NCBI GenBank assembly: GCA_964368965.1
Contig: CAYJDR010000038.1
Span: 1-21,751 of the forward strand
Length of the DNA: 21,751 bases
Origin: CAYJDR01 sp964368965
GTDB taxonomy: Bacteria > Chrysiogenota > Deferribacteres > Deferribacterales > Mucispirillaceae
Reading direction: 5' to 3'
Below, one piece after another: positions 15,132-21,751 of this stretch. Below the pieces are notes generated by a model. That model worked only from the letters and a program-made list of their open reading frames with translations. It searched no databases and was not told the origin of the DNA. Each line of letters opens with the position of its first letter. Position 1 is the first letter of the stretch. Position numbers and translations under genes: made by a program.

Positions 15132-15380
15132 ATGAAAACTCTCTCACTCTCAATCATTTCTGCTTTACTGTTAGTTGGTTGCTCGTCATCAGGTGCGCAG
15201 CATAAAACAGTTATTAAGCATTGCAGCTCTTGCCATTCAGCACAAATCGTCGAAAAGAAGAAAGGGCTTAGCCATATCCAATGGTTAAGAATAATCGAAC
15301 GCATGAAAAATCATAAACTGGAAATATCCCAAACAGACCAAGAGTTTATAGCAAAACACCTAAGCGAAAAGTATAAGTAA
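15132..15380 (+). CDS. Lipoprotein monohaem c-type cytochrome (paralogue 2)
   Basis: 82 residues. The N-terminus ends in the lipobox LLVGC (Cys17, lipidation site), followed by SSSGAQ and the cytochrome domain: CSSCH (31-35), Trp51, Met58 (probable sixth haem ligand), ending IAKHLSEKYK. It aligns with both neighbours over HS..vekkkg.s...W..ii.rM and the C-terminal helix. Being membrane-anchored, it could pass electrons between a membrane complex and the soluble paralogues; this is inference. AAGGTG precedes ATG 15132. No convincing promoter was found between the preceding terminator and the start, apart from AT-rich sequence. Confidence 0.86.
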   Translation: MKTLSLSIISALLLVGCSSSGAQHKTVIKHCSSCHSAQIVEKKKGLSHIQWLRIIERMKNHKLEISQTDQEFIAKHLSEKYK

Positions 15381-15414
15381 CCCTTTAAAATAAAGCATTT
15401 TGTGTATTTTTCGC

Positions 15415-15443
15415 TTGATATATTGCAATATGCATGTTATTGT
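15415..15443 (+). promoter_or_regulatory. Possible promoter of cytochrome paralogue 3
   Basis: TTGATA (15415-15420), 17 bases, TATTGT (15438-15443), with TATAAA overlapping just downstream. The spacer contains the palindrome TATTGCAATA (15421-15430), which might be a regulatory site. Confidence 0.4.
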
Positions 15444-15489
15444 ATAAAATAGCAATGGGAGCTTATAGTATATCTAGTGGAGGCCGATT

Positions 15490-15774
15490 ATGAAAAATAA
15501 CTTTTTGGTATTTTTATGTGTCATGACTTTTGCAATTTCAGGTTTAGCACTAGCTGCTGGCAGTAAAGAGGCTGGCAAGCTGTTTGTTAGTGAGTGTAGC
15601 ACATGCCATAGCTATACATTGGTGAAGTATCATAAAGGCTACTCTGTAGATTTGTGGGAAGCTGTGATTGATAGAATGAAGCTAGCGCCTGTATCATCAT
15701 CGCAAGCTGTGCTTGTAATCACTGATGAGGACAGGGAAGCTGTTGCTGGCTATTTATCTTCAACTTATAAATAA
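15490..15774 (+). CDS. Periplasmic monohaem c-type cytochrome (paralogue 3)
   Basis: 94 residues. A signal peptide (about 1-22, LALA-AGS) is followed by CSTCH (36-40), Trp56, Met63 as probable sixth ligand, and an ending IT.EDREAVAGYLSSTYK. It has an insertion of about seven residues (APVSSSQAV) after the ligand Met compared with the other two. The soluble periplasmic mature form is about 72 residues. GGAGG lies six bases before ATG 15490. A strong terminator follows. Partner enzymes are not in the window. Confidence 0.88.
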   Translation: MKNNFLVFLCVMTFAISGLALAAGSKEAGKLFVSECSTCHSYTLVKYHKGYSVDLWEAVIDRMKLAPVSSSQAVLVITDEDREAVAGYLSSTYK

Positions 15775-15813
15775 TTTAAAGTTGTCTTAGCAATTAAAAT
15801 ATGTTAGTTATTG

Positions 15814-15846
15814 AGTGGGTAGAATATGTTTCTGCCCACTTTTTTT
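15814..15846 (+). terminator. Intrinsic terminator after cytochrome paralogue 3
   Basis: AGTGGGTAGAA (15814-15824), loop TATGT, TTCTGCCCACT (15830-15840), then six T. The 11-bp stem has one G-U pair. The T run ends about 20 bases before the hisI start. Confidence 0.88.
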
Positions 15847-15868
15847 AATTTTAATTTTGAGGTAGATG

Positions 15869-16189
15869 ATGTTCGCAAAGGTAGATTTTGATAAATGTGG
15901 TGAATTAGTTACAGTAATAGTGCAAGATGTTGATAGTAAGGAAGTGCTTATGCAAGCCTATGCAAATAAAGAGGCTATCGAGCTCACTATGTCGACAGGT
16001 TTCGCCCACTATTATTCACGTAGCAGAAACGAACTGTGGAAAAAGGGTGGAACATCTGGCAATGTGCAAAAGATAGTTGATGTGCTGATTGATTGCGACT
16101 GCGACAGCGTGTTGTATGTTGTTGAGCAGTCAGGTGTTGCATGCCATACGGGCGCACGTAGCTGTTTCTATAGAAAGCTTGAGGTGTAG
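15869..16189 (+). CDS. hisI: Phosphoribosyl-AMP cyclohydrolase
   Basis: 106 residues. It opens the adenine ring of phosphoribosyl-AMP, the third step of histidine synthesis, in the cytoplasm. Family motifs: YYSRSRNELWKKGGTSGN, the metal-binding aspartates in DCDCDS (75, 77, 79), and the zinc-type cysteines in GVACHTGARSCF (92, 99). It is the monofunctional HisI type, without the fused HisE pyrophosphohydrolase domain. Two adjacent ATGs exist (15866 and 15869); GAGG at 15859-15862 gives the better spacing to 15869. It stands alone, away from other his genes, and directly behind a strong terminator with no room for a usual promoter, so how it is transcribed is unclear. Confidence 0.94.
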   Translation: MFAKVDFDKCGELVTVIVQDVDSKEVLMQAYANKEAIELTMSTGFAHYYSRSRNELWKKGGTSGNVQKIVDVLIDCDCDSVLYVVEQSGVACHTGARSCFYRKLEV

Positions 16190-16265
16190 TGCTGTCAAAT
16201 ATAGCTTGATTGATTTTTAGAAATGAGTTATATTATGATAATGCAATGAATATTTGGAGGATGAT

Positions 16266-16817
16266 ATGAAATTTTTGAAAACTATTATGTTGGTTATGCT
16301 TTCAACGATGTTGTTTGCATGCGCTGATGATACTACTTCAAACGCATACGATAGCGGCATTGTGAACGGCAATCCACCTGAAATGAAGCTGATGAAAGGT
16401 GGCGTAGACGTAGGCTTTGCAGGAACAGTTACGATAAATAAAACAACCATAGATGACGCAGCAGAGCAATACATTATTAAACTGCAATCAACAGCACAAG
16501 GCCGTATGCAAAACTTTAGGCTTGCGTTTGCATCTACTGACGCAACTCTTGGTCCAATACTCTCAAATATTGGCACGCTTGAGCTTGTAAATATTGATGC
16601 TGCACAGCTTATACTTATTGCTTCTTTAGTTCCTGATGCTAATAAATATAAAGGCGCAACAAATGTTGACTTATCAATCAATAAAATTGTTAAAGGCTTA
16701 ATCCAAGGTAACTATATCACTTCTAATGGCGACCTGGAAATATCAGCAGAAATTATTGATGCGAACGGCAACGTTAGCGAAAGTGTTGCAATCAGCGTAG
16801 TTCAGACAAAAAACTAA
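16266..16817 (+). CDS. Lipoprotein of unknown function
   Basis: 183 residues from ATG 16266, selected because GGAGG is five bases upstream; an in-frame TTG at 16254 would overlap that site. The signal sequence MKFLKTIMLVMLSTMLFAC ends in a lipobox with Cys19, followed by ADDTTSN. Asp at position +2 is the inner-membrane retention signal in enterobacteria, but the rule is not general. The mature part has no cysteines. It alternates short beta-type segments and ends with a strand-rich repeat-like stretch (NGDLEISAEIIDANGNVSESVAISVV), suggesting a small beta-sandwich. I do not recognise a family. It forms a single-gene unit with its own terminator. Confidence 0.75.
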   Translation: MKFLKTIMLVMLSTMLFACADDTTSNAYDSGIVNGNPPEMKLMKGGVDVGFAGTVTINKTTIDDAAEQYIIKLQSTAQGRMQNFRLAFASTDATLGPILSNIGTLELVNIDAAQLILIASLVPDANKYKGATNVDLSINKIVKGLIQGNYITSNGDLEISAEIIDANGNVSESVAISVVQTKN

Positions 16818-16838
16818 TTACAATTTAGTAAAACTTAT

Positions 16839-16873
16839 GCCCATATTGGTTTGCGCCAGTATGGGCTTTTTTT
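16839..16873 (+). terminator. Intrinsic terminator after the lipoprotein gene
   Basis: GCCCATATTGG (16839-16849), loop TTTGCG, CCAGTATGGGC (16856-16866), then seven T. The 11-bp stem has one G-U pair. Confidence 0.9.
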
Positions 16874-16897
16874 ATGTAAATTTTTTAAAAAATTTTG

Positions 16898-16926
16898 TTG
16901 CCGTCTTTCGCGGTATGGTGTAATAT
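16898..16926 (+). promoter_or_regulatory. Promoter of pyrG-glmS
   Basis: TTGCCG (16898-16903), 17 bases, TAATAT (16921-16926), 24 bases after the preceding terminator. Predicted start near 16933, leaving a leader of about 35 bases, too short for a riboswitch or attenuator. Confidence 0.45.
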
Positions 16927-16967
16927 GTATAGTTAATATTTTAATTTCAGATGAGGCGGTTTTTTAT

Positions 16968-18548
16968 ATGGCTAAATGGATATTTATAACTGGTGGGGTT
17001 GCTAGTTCACTTGGTAAGGGTGTTTCTGGTGCTAGTATCGGTAAATTGTTGCAGTTAAACGGTTTTAAAGTTACTATGGCGAAGTTTGACCCATACTTTA
17101 ATGTAGACCCAGGTACTATGAACCCATACCAACATGGCGAGGTTTTCGTTGCGGCAGATGGCGCAGAAACAGACCTTGACCTCGGTTACTACGAGCGTTT
17201 CCTTGGTGTAAACACTACTAAGGCTAACACTAACACGTCTGGCGATATCTACAAAACAGTTATCGAACGTGAGATAAAAGGCTACTATAAAGGTAACACT
17301 GTTCAAGTTATTCCGCACATCACAGATGAAATCAAAGACAGGTTTAACGCACTTGAAGAAGATTATGACATAGTGCTTATCGAAATCGGCGGCACTGTTG
17401 GCGATATCGAGGGGCTACCGTTCCTTGAGGCTATCAGGCAGTTCAAGCATGAGAAACCAAAGCATGATGTTCTAAACGTCCACTTGACGTTATTACCATA
17501 TATCGGCGCTGCTGCCGAGCTTAAAACGAAGCCGACACAGCACTCAGTATCAAAATTGCGTGACTCAGGCATCATGGCTGATGTTATCATCTGCCGTTCA
17601 GACTTGCCAGTATCAGACGAGTTGAAAGCAAAAATCGCACTACATTGTAACGTACAGCGTAGGGCAGTTATCGAAGCTAGGGATACAAAATCTATCTACC
17701 ACGTACCTGAAATTTTCAGGGCGCAAAATGTAGATGCGCTAATCATGGAGAAGCTAGAGCTTCAACCTAAGCAAGAGTTTGATACTTCTTGGTTCGATAT
17801 CGTATCGCATGATAACCATAAAAATACAGTTAAGATAGGCGTTGTTGGTAAGTACATCGGCTTGAAAGATGCTTATAAATCTATCTCCGAGTCACTATAC
17901 ATCGCAGGTTTAAGCGAAAAATCTAAAGTGGAAGATGTCTACTTCGACGCTGAAGACCCTAACTTAGTTGACAAACTAAAAGAAGTTGACGGCATGATTG
18001 TTGCGGGTGGCTATGGTGTGCGTGGTGTTGATGGTAAGATATCTGCTATCAAATATGCGCGTGAAAACAAGTTGCCATTCTTAGGTATTTGTTTAGGTAT
18101 GCAATGCACAGTTCTAGAAACTGCTAGAAACCTTGCTGGCATCACAGATGCAACATCAGCAGAGTTTGACCCAGAAACAAAAAGCCCTGTTATTGCAATG
18201 CTTAATGCTCAAAAAGTTATTACTGATGTCGGCGGCACACAACGCGCCGGCGAATATAAAGCAACACTTAAAAAAGGCTCGCTTGCTCATAGATTATACG
18301 GCGATGAGAACATTGTTGAGCGTCACCGTCACCGCTATGAGTTCAACCCAGAGTATGTTGAACAGATTGAGCGCGCTGGCTTAACAGTATCTGGCTATCA
18401 TGAAGGCGTGTTACCTGAGATAGTTGAAATCACTGATCATCCGTTCTTTATCGGTGTTCAGTTCCACCCAGAGTTTGGGTGTAGCGTTGGCGAACCTAAC
18501 CCGCTTTTCAGAGGGCTAGTTGAAGCAGCGTTGAAAAATAAAAACTAA
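16968..18548 (+). CDS. pyrG: CTP synthase
   Basis: 526 residues from MAKWIFITGGVASSLGKG, the usual family start; the frame is open 39 codons further upstream but that part is terminator and promoter sequence. The N-terminal amidoligase domain (about 1-265) has the GGVASSLGKG P-loop-like ATP site and KFDPYFNVDPGTMNPYQHGEV. The C-terminal class I glutamine amidotransferase domain (about 290-526) has the nucleophile Cys375 in LGICLGMQ and the His-Glu pair in FHPEFG. It converts UTP, ATP and glutamine to CTP in the cytoplasm. GAGG lies 11 bases upstream, a slightly long spacing. glmS follows after 14 bases, so the two form an operon. Confidence 0.97.
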   Translation: MAKWIFITGGVASSLGKGVSGASIGKLLQLNGFKVTMAKFDPYFNVDPGTMNPYQHGEVFVAADGAETDLDLGYYERFLGVNTTKANTNTSGDIYKTVIEREIKGYYKGNTVQVIPHITDEIKDRFNALEEDYDIVLIEIGGTVGDIEGLPFLEAIRQFKHEKPKHDVLNVHLTLLPYIGAAAELKTKPTQHSVSKLRDSGIMADVIICRSDLPVSDELKAKIALHCNVQRRAVIEARDTKSIYHVPEIFRAQNVDALIMEKLELQPKQEFDTSWFDIVSHDNHKNTVKIGVVGKYIGLKDAYKSISESLYIAGLSEKSKVEDVYFDAEDPNLVDKLKEVDGMIVAGGYGVRGVDGKISAIKYARENKLPFLGICLGMQCTVLETARNLAGITDATSAEFDPETKSPVIAMLNAQKVITDVGGTQRAGEYKATLKKGSLAHRLYGDENIVERHRHRYEFNPEYVEQIERAGLTVSGYHEGVLPEIVEITDHPFFIGVQFHPEFGCSVGEPNPLFRGLVEAALKNKN

Positions 18549-18562
18549 GAGGAACTATATAA

Positions 18563-20401
18563 ATGTGTGGAATTGTTGGATATTCAGGTGAGCGCGATAG
18601 CGTTCCATATCTTGTAAACGGTTTAAAAAGGCTTGAATACAGAGGCTATGACTCAGCAGGTGTAGCTATAAAAACTGACGAAGGCATAAAGGTTGTTTGT
18701 GCTGTTGGTAAAGTTGCAGCACTTGAAGAAGAAATATCGAAAGATAAACCAGCTGGCACCATAGGCATCGCACACACTAGGTGGGCAACGCACGGTAAAC
18801 CAACTTGCGCAAACGCACACCCGCATACAGATTGTTCAGGCTCTATTGCTGTTGTGCATAACGGTATCATGGAAAACTACCTTGAATATAAAGAAAAACT
18901 CACTGCAAAAGGGCATAAATTTTTATCAGATACTGATACAGAAGTTATCGCACACTTGCTTGAAGAAATACTTGGCGACGTGCAAGGCGACTATGAACAA
19001 GCATTGTTAAAAGGCGTGCAAGAGCTTGGCTCAAAACTTGAGGGCACTTACGGGCTTGCAATCGTTTGGGATAAACTTCCAGATGTTGTAATGGGTATAC
19101 GCAAAAAAAGCCCATTAATCGCAGGCATCGGCGAGGGTGAAAACTTTTTAGGTTCAGATATTTCTGCTTTTATCGAGCACACTAACAAAGTTATCTACAT
19201 CAACGATGGCGATATTGTAGTGCTGAAAAAAGATAGCGTTACACTATATGATAACGACTTACAAGTTAAAGAAGTTGAAATAAAAGAGTTAAATGTATCT
19301 AGCGAAAGCGTTGGCAAGGGTGAATATAAACACTACATGCGTAAAGAAATTTACGAACAACCACTAGCTATACGTAACACTATCGCATCAGTTTTTAGCG
19401 ACATAAACACAGCGTTTGGCATCAGCGCAGACGAATTGAAAAATATACAAAACATCATGCTTATCGGTTGTGGAACAGCTTACCATGCAACTATGGTTGC
19501 AAAATATTGGTTTGAAGAGTTCGCAAACATACCAACACAAGCTGAACTAGCATCAGAATATAAGTACCGCAAAGCTGCTATGCCTAAGGATACGCTCGCA
19601 GTATTCGTTAGCCAAAGCGGCGAAACAGCAGATACAGTTGCAGCGCTAGAGAAAGCACAAGCAGCGGGCTTTAAATCAGTAGCGATATGCAATGTTGAAA
19701 GCTCAACTATCGCTAGGGAATGTGACTACACGTTCACAACAAAGTGTGGCCCTGAGATAAGTGTCGCATCTACAAAAGCGTTCACATCACAAATATCTGC
19801 ATTGTTTGCACTATCTGTGTTAGTCGCAAGGGCGAAAGGCGCTATTGATGAGGCTGCAGAACATAAACTATTGCAAGAACTAAACTCTATCCCTGTGGCT
19901 GTTGAAGATGCATTATTGCAAGAAGATACAATAGTTGACATCAGCAGAAAATATTATCAATCAGACCGTTTTATATTCTTAGGCAGAAACGCAAACTATC
20001 CATTAGCGTTAGAAGGTGCGCTAAAGCTGAAAGAAATTAGCTATATCAACGCCGAGGGGTTCGCCGCTGGTGAAATCAAACACGGACCGATAGCGCTAGT
20101 TGATGAAGGTATGCCTGTTGTGTCAATCATGCCGGCCGATAACTTGTTTGATAAGATGTATAACGCATGCGAGGAAGTTCACGCACGTGGTGCACGCATT
20201 ATTGCCATCACAGATACAGAGGGCGCAAAGAAACTTAATAAAGACTACGAAGATGTAATAGTGTTGAAGCAAACACCAAGCTACCTGTTCCCATTGGTGA
20301 ACGCAGTTGCATTGCAGCTATTAGCGTACCATGTGGCGGATATGAACGATAGGGAGATTGATCAGCCGAGGAATTTGGCTAAGTCGGTCACCGTTGAATA
20401 A
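18563..20401 (+). CDS. glmS: Glutamine--fructose-6-phosphate aminotransferase (isomerizing)
   Basis: 612 residues. The N-terminal class II glutamine amidotransferase domain begins MCGIVGYSGERD, with Cys2 the nucleophile after Met removal, then RLEYRGYDSAGVAI and HTRWATHG. Two SIS domains follow (about 290-420 and 460-595) with GCGTAYHA, SQSGETADT and a C-terminal loop NAEGFAAGEIKHGPIAL; the end QPRNLAKSVTVE is the typical terminus. It makes glucosamine-6-phosphate for peptidoglycan and lipopolysaccharide, in the cytoplasm. It is co-transcribed with pyrG; both enzymes use glutamine. AGAGGA lies about ten bases before the ATG. The 14-base gap to pyrG excludes a glmS ribozyme in front of it. Confidence 0.97.
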   Translation: MCGIVGYSGERDSVPYLVNGLKRLEYRGYDSAGVAIKTDEGIKVVCAVGKVAALEEEISKDKPAGTIGIAHTRWATHGKPTCANAHPHTDCSGSIAVVHNGIMENYLEYKEKLTAKGHKFLSDTDTEVIAHLLEEILGDVQGDYEQALLKGVQELGSKLEGTYGLAIVWDKLPDVVMGIRKKSPLIAGIGEGENFLGSDISAFIEHTNKVIYINDGDIVVLKKDSVTLYDNDLQVKEVEIKELNVSSESVGKGEYKHYMRKEIYEQPLAIRNTIASVFSDINTAFGISADELKNIQNIMLIGCGTAYHATMVAKYWFEEFANIPTQAELASEYKYRKAAMPKDTLAVFVSQSGETADTVAALEKAQAAGFKSVAICNVESSTIARECDYTFTTKCGPEISVASTKAFTSQISALFALSVLVARAKGAIDEAAEHKLLQELNSIPVAVEDALLQEDTIVDISRKYYQSDRFIFLGRNANYPLALEGALKLKEISYINAEGFAAGEIKHGPIALVDEGMPVVSIMPADNLFDKMYNACEEVHARGARIIAITDTEGAKKLNKDYEDVIVLKQTPSYLFPLVNAVALQLLAYHVADMNDREIDQPRNLAKSVTVE

Positions 20402-20672
20402 ATTTACAAGCCTTTGCGCCCAACACGTTGTTGTTTGCCTGCACTACTCAGTCATTTACGCTTAGCTTTATGTAAACTCCTGTCGTAGTTCGGCAAGCCG
20501 CCTAGTTTTGGACACAAACTCAATGTAAATAGGTGTCTTTTTCCTGTGGCGGTGTTCTGCTCGTTAACACCTTGCATGCTCACTGTCATAGCGAGCCTTG
20601 ATTTATAAGACGTGGCTATCTAGGAAAATGTTCATAGGCTACCATAACTCACATATAATTATAAACAACTTA
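20402..20672. other. Gene-free stretch after glmS with several short inverted repeats
   Basis: I see no convincing gene here. Besides the palindromic repeat listed at 20423-20510, it contains GGTGTT (20551-20556) pairing with AACACC (20566-20571) and further short GC-rich inverted pieces (GCTC...GAGC around 20578-20596). It may be eroded repeat sequence or a structured 3' region of the pyrG-glmS transcript. Confidence 0.5.
20423..20510. repeat. Degenerate copy of the palindromic intergenic repeat
   Basis: A long imperfect hairpin. TTGCC (20435-20439), ACTAC (20443-20447) and TTTAC (20455-20459) pair in order with GTAAA (20472-20476), GTAGT (20485-20489) and CGGCAA (20491-20496). Shared landmarks with the element at 21582 are TTGTTGTT before the left arm, GTCAT and TTTATGTA at the tip, and GCCT.GT.TTG after the right arm. 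The arm sequences differ but remain self-complementary, which points to conserved structure rather than conserved sequence. Confidence 0.55.
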
Positions 20673-20698
20673 GGGAGGCTAAACACCTCCCATTTTTT
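20673..20698 (+). terminator. Intrinsic terminator downstream of glmS
   Basis: GGGAGG (20673-20678), loop CTAAACA, CCTCCC (20686-20691), then ATTTTTT. It lies about 270 bases past the glmS stop and just past the 3' end of the opposing small gene. It should stop pyrG-glmS transcription before it runs antisense through that gene. Confidence 0.8.
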
Positions 20699-21005
20699 AT
20701 GCGTGTACCAAACTTAACTGCATGCGTTTAGCTAACCTTGCATTAGCCATGTAGCGTGGTAGCTTCGATATTATCGCTTTAAAGTCAAGCTCTCGCACTT
20801 TTTTAATTATCTGCAACTTCTTAACTTGCGGTATAATAATCGCCCTGATTGCAACCATAACAACTATGCTTCCTACACTAGCATTTGAAACCTTGCTAGA
20901 AACAAGCACGGAAGCCTGCGCAGAAAATACCAATAACATCGGTGACATAAACACAGCTTTATCCATTATGCTACTTGAAACTTTATCAAATATATTTTTT
21001 ATCAT
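20697..21005 (-). CDS. Small membrane-associated protein of unknown function
   Basis: 102 residues, not recognised. It has a short amphipathic N-terminus (MIKNIFDKVSSSIMDK), a hydrophobic stretch of about 40 residues (17-58) that could hold one or two membrane segments broken by SSKVSNAS, then a strongly basic helical tail (KKLQIIKKVRELDFKAIISKLPRYMANARLAKRM), so a positive-inside tail is expected. It contains no cysteine. The start is well supported by AGGAG six bases upstream and by a TTGACA promoter. It is a single-gene unit lying between two repeat-bearing intergenic regions. A small envelope protein or part of a mobile or toxin-like unit are both possible; nothing decides. Confidence 0.65.
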   Translation of the reverse strand: MIKNIFDKVSSSIMDKAVFMSPMLLVFSAQASVLVSSKVSNASVGSIVVMVAIRAIIIPQVKKLQIIKKVRELDFKAIISKLPRYMANARLAKRMQLSLVHA

Positions 21006-21023
21006 AATAATCTCCTTTTAATT

Positions 21024-21052
21024 TAATTAGCACTACTAAGTAAATTTGTCAA
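21024..21052 (-). promoter_or_regulatory. Promoter of the small membrane-protein gene
   Basis: Minus strand: perfect TTGACA (21052-21047), 17 bases, TAATTA (21029-21024). A TG one base before the -10 gives an extended -10 form, which could make up for the poor hexamer. The transcript leader would be about 12 bases. Confidence 0.45.
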
Positions 21053-21147
21053 GTAAAATATTTTTTTAGTTAAAAGTGAAAAATATCTATACATTTTAAA
21101 CTAAATTTGTTAAAGTGGCGAATAATTATTTGTAAAAGAGGTGTTGT

Positions 21148-21582
21148 ATGCATGAGATTGTTGGTGATTTAATAGAGAAACCGTATTATGTAATAGATTT
21201 TTTGCCGTTTCCAGTTGGTTCAATGAATAAAAATACTGACATGTACTCAGATGTAGATAGTTTTTATTGCAAAGAGCCACAGTTGACAGAGGGTTTTATA
21301 GCACAACGAAATATTTTGTTGAAAACGCTTTGCTACTTTGAGTTTGAGATATATTCTAACAAGAAAAAAGTAAAATATAAAGACGCATTCCAGCTAGAAA
21401 AGCTGTTTAAGAAATCATATTACGAAGGCAAATCGCTATATTTTGTACTAAAAGACGAAAACACATTGATATACACAGCATGTGCAGAGCCATGCTTAGT
21501 GGTGCATACTACTAGCAAGAAAGTGGAGAAGGTTATGAAGGTTGTAGCCACTGCTGAGGGCATGTATTGGTGTAAACACTAA
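21148..21582 (+). CDS. Conserved hypothetical protein, cytoplasmic
   Basis: 144 residues beginning MHEIVGDLIEKPYYVIDFLPFPV. The opening pattern (E..YYVIDFLP.QVP-like) recalls a family of short hypotheticals common in clostridia and some other anaerobes, which I know only as uncharacterised. It has no signal peptide or membrane segment. A mixed alpha/beta body has five cysteines (41, 62, 112, 116, 142), with ACAEPC in the C-terminal third. GAGGTG precedes the ATG at a good spacing, so the start is firm. I did not find a strong promoter. The stop codon TAA (21580-21582) touches the left end of the 124-bp palindromic element, so that element sits directly behind the gene and may shape its 3' end. 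Confidence 0.75.
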   Translation: MHEIVGDLIEKPYYVIDFLPFPVGSMNKNTDMYSDVDSFYCKEPQLTEGFIAQRNILLKTLCYFEFEIYSNKKKVKYKDAFQLEKLFKKSYYEGKSLYFVLKDENTLIYTACAEPCLVVHTTSKKVEKVMKVVATAEGMYWCKH

Positions 21583-21705
21583 AATTGTTATTCTTTTTCC
21601 TCAATACTTTGTTGTTCCTCGAACTCACTCGTCATGTACCTTTATGTACACTCGCTCGTGAGTTTTGCGGTACGCCTCGTCTTGAGAAAAAATTTATAAC
21701 AATTT
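21582..21705. repeat. 124-bp palindromic intergenic repeat, complete copy
   Basis: Outer ends AAATTGTTAT (21582-21591) and ATAACAATTT (21696-21705) are perfect inverted repeats. Next inside, TTTTTCCTCAA is almost complementary to TTGAGAAAAA. The core AACTCAC (21622-21628) pairs with GTGAGTT (21658-21664), and the tip TGTAC-ctttat-GTACA (21635-21650) forms a small stem-loop. The whole unit could fold into one long hairpin. No open reading frame of note lies inside, so it is non-autonomous (MITE- or REP-like). Confidence 0.75.
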
Positions 21706-21751
21706 AAAATTGCTATTCTTTTCATGCAATACTTTGTTGTTCCTCAAACTC
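21706..21751. repeat. Second, adjacent direct copy of the palindromic repeat, cut by the window end
   Basis: It begins AAAATTGCTATTCTTTT and continues CAATACTTTGTTGTTCCTC, matching the first copy from 21581 with few differences and a small gap. The repeat period is 125 bases, head to tail. Only the first 46 bases are in the window. Confidence 0.7.

Noticed and set aside
16217..16681. 154-codon minus-strand frame
   Set aside because: It is opposite the lipoprotein gene, which has a lipobox, a good ribosome site and a terminator.
16851..16967. 39-codon N-terminal extension of pyrG
   Set aside because: It covers a terminator and promoter, and the CTP synthase family starts at MAKWIFITGG.
18549..18562. 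glmS ribozyme
   Set aside because: The gap before glmS is only 14 bases, too short for the ribozyme.
21581..21751. CRISPR array
   Set aside because: The 125-base period is a single continuous palindrome with no short repeats separated by unique spacers, and there are no cas genes.
1..21751. Phage, integrase, transposase, toxin-antitoxin or defence island, tRNA or rRNA
   Set aside because: None of the recognised proteins belongs to these classes and I found no tRNA-like cloverleaf or rRNA sequence; the two unknown genes at the right end give no specific support.

Overview
The window reads as an ordinary chromosomal stretch of a low-GC, Gram-negative, motile bacterium that probably respires anaerobically or facultatively. 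The support is an LptF/LptG-type lipopolysaccharide exporter subunit, two lipoproteins, three CxxCH periplasmic cytochromes, a transmembrane chemoreceptor and NiFe-hydrogenase maturation genes. A Deferribacterota-like or similar lineage would fit, but this is a guess from gene content. Most promoters I could find are sigma70-like (TTGACA/TTGATT, about 17 bp, TATAAT-like).

Layout. 1-65 is the last part of a prephenate dehydratase gene. 101-2484 is a regulator-enzyme pair: an RpiR/SIS regulator, then a divergent argininosuccinate-lyase-superfamily enzyme with its own near-consensus promoter that holds a palindrome. 2486-3874 (minus) is a small coiled-coil gene coupled to an LptF-like permease. 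4022-5442 is an arsenic cassette: ArsR with a Cys-Cys/Cys site, converging with and overlapping an ArsP permease whose promoter is covered by an inverted repeat. 5586-7220 is an orphan cobalamin-type radical SAM protein. 7279-9067 (minus) is leuB followed by a PAP2 phosphatase. 9194-9391 is a tiny four-cysteine protein that looks leaderless. 9505-11529 is a methyl-accepting chemotaxis protein. 11665-14690 is a rhomboid protease and hypC-hypD-hypE. 14774-15774 holds three paralogous mini-cytochromes c. Then come hisI, an unknown lipoprotein, and the pyrG-glmS pair (CTP and glucosamine-6-phosphate supply for envelope and nucleotide synthesis).

The right end (20402-21751) differs. It has two unrecognised small genes among palindromic intergenic repeats: a degenerate copy after glmS, and a 124-bp palindrome immediately followed by the start of a second direct copy that runs off the window.

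The best leads are the palindromic repeat family, the lyase paralogue that lacks the usual catalytic His and carries a possible operator, the leaderless Cys4 protein, the orphan B12/radical SAM protein, and the triple cytochrome set. I did not find a clear defence system, CRISPR array, prophage, transposase gene, rRNA or tRNA.
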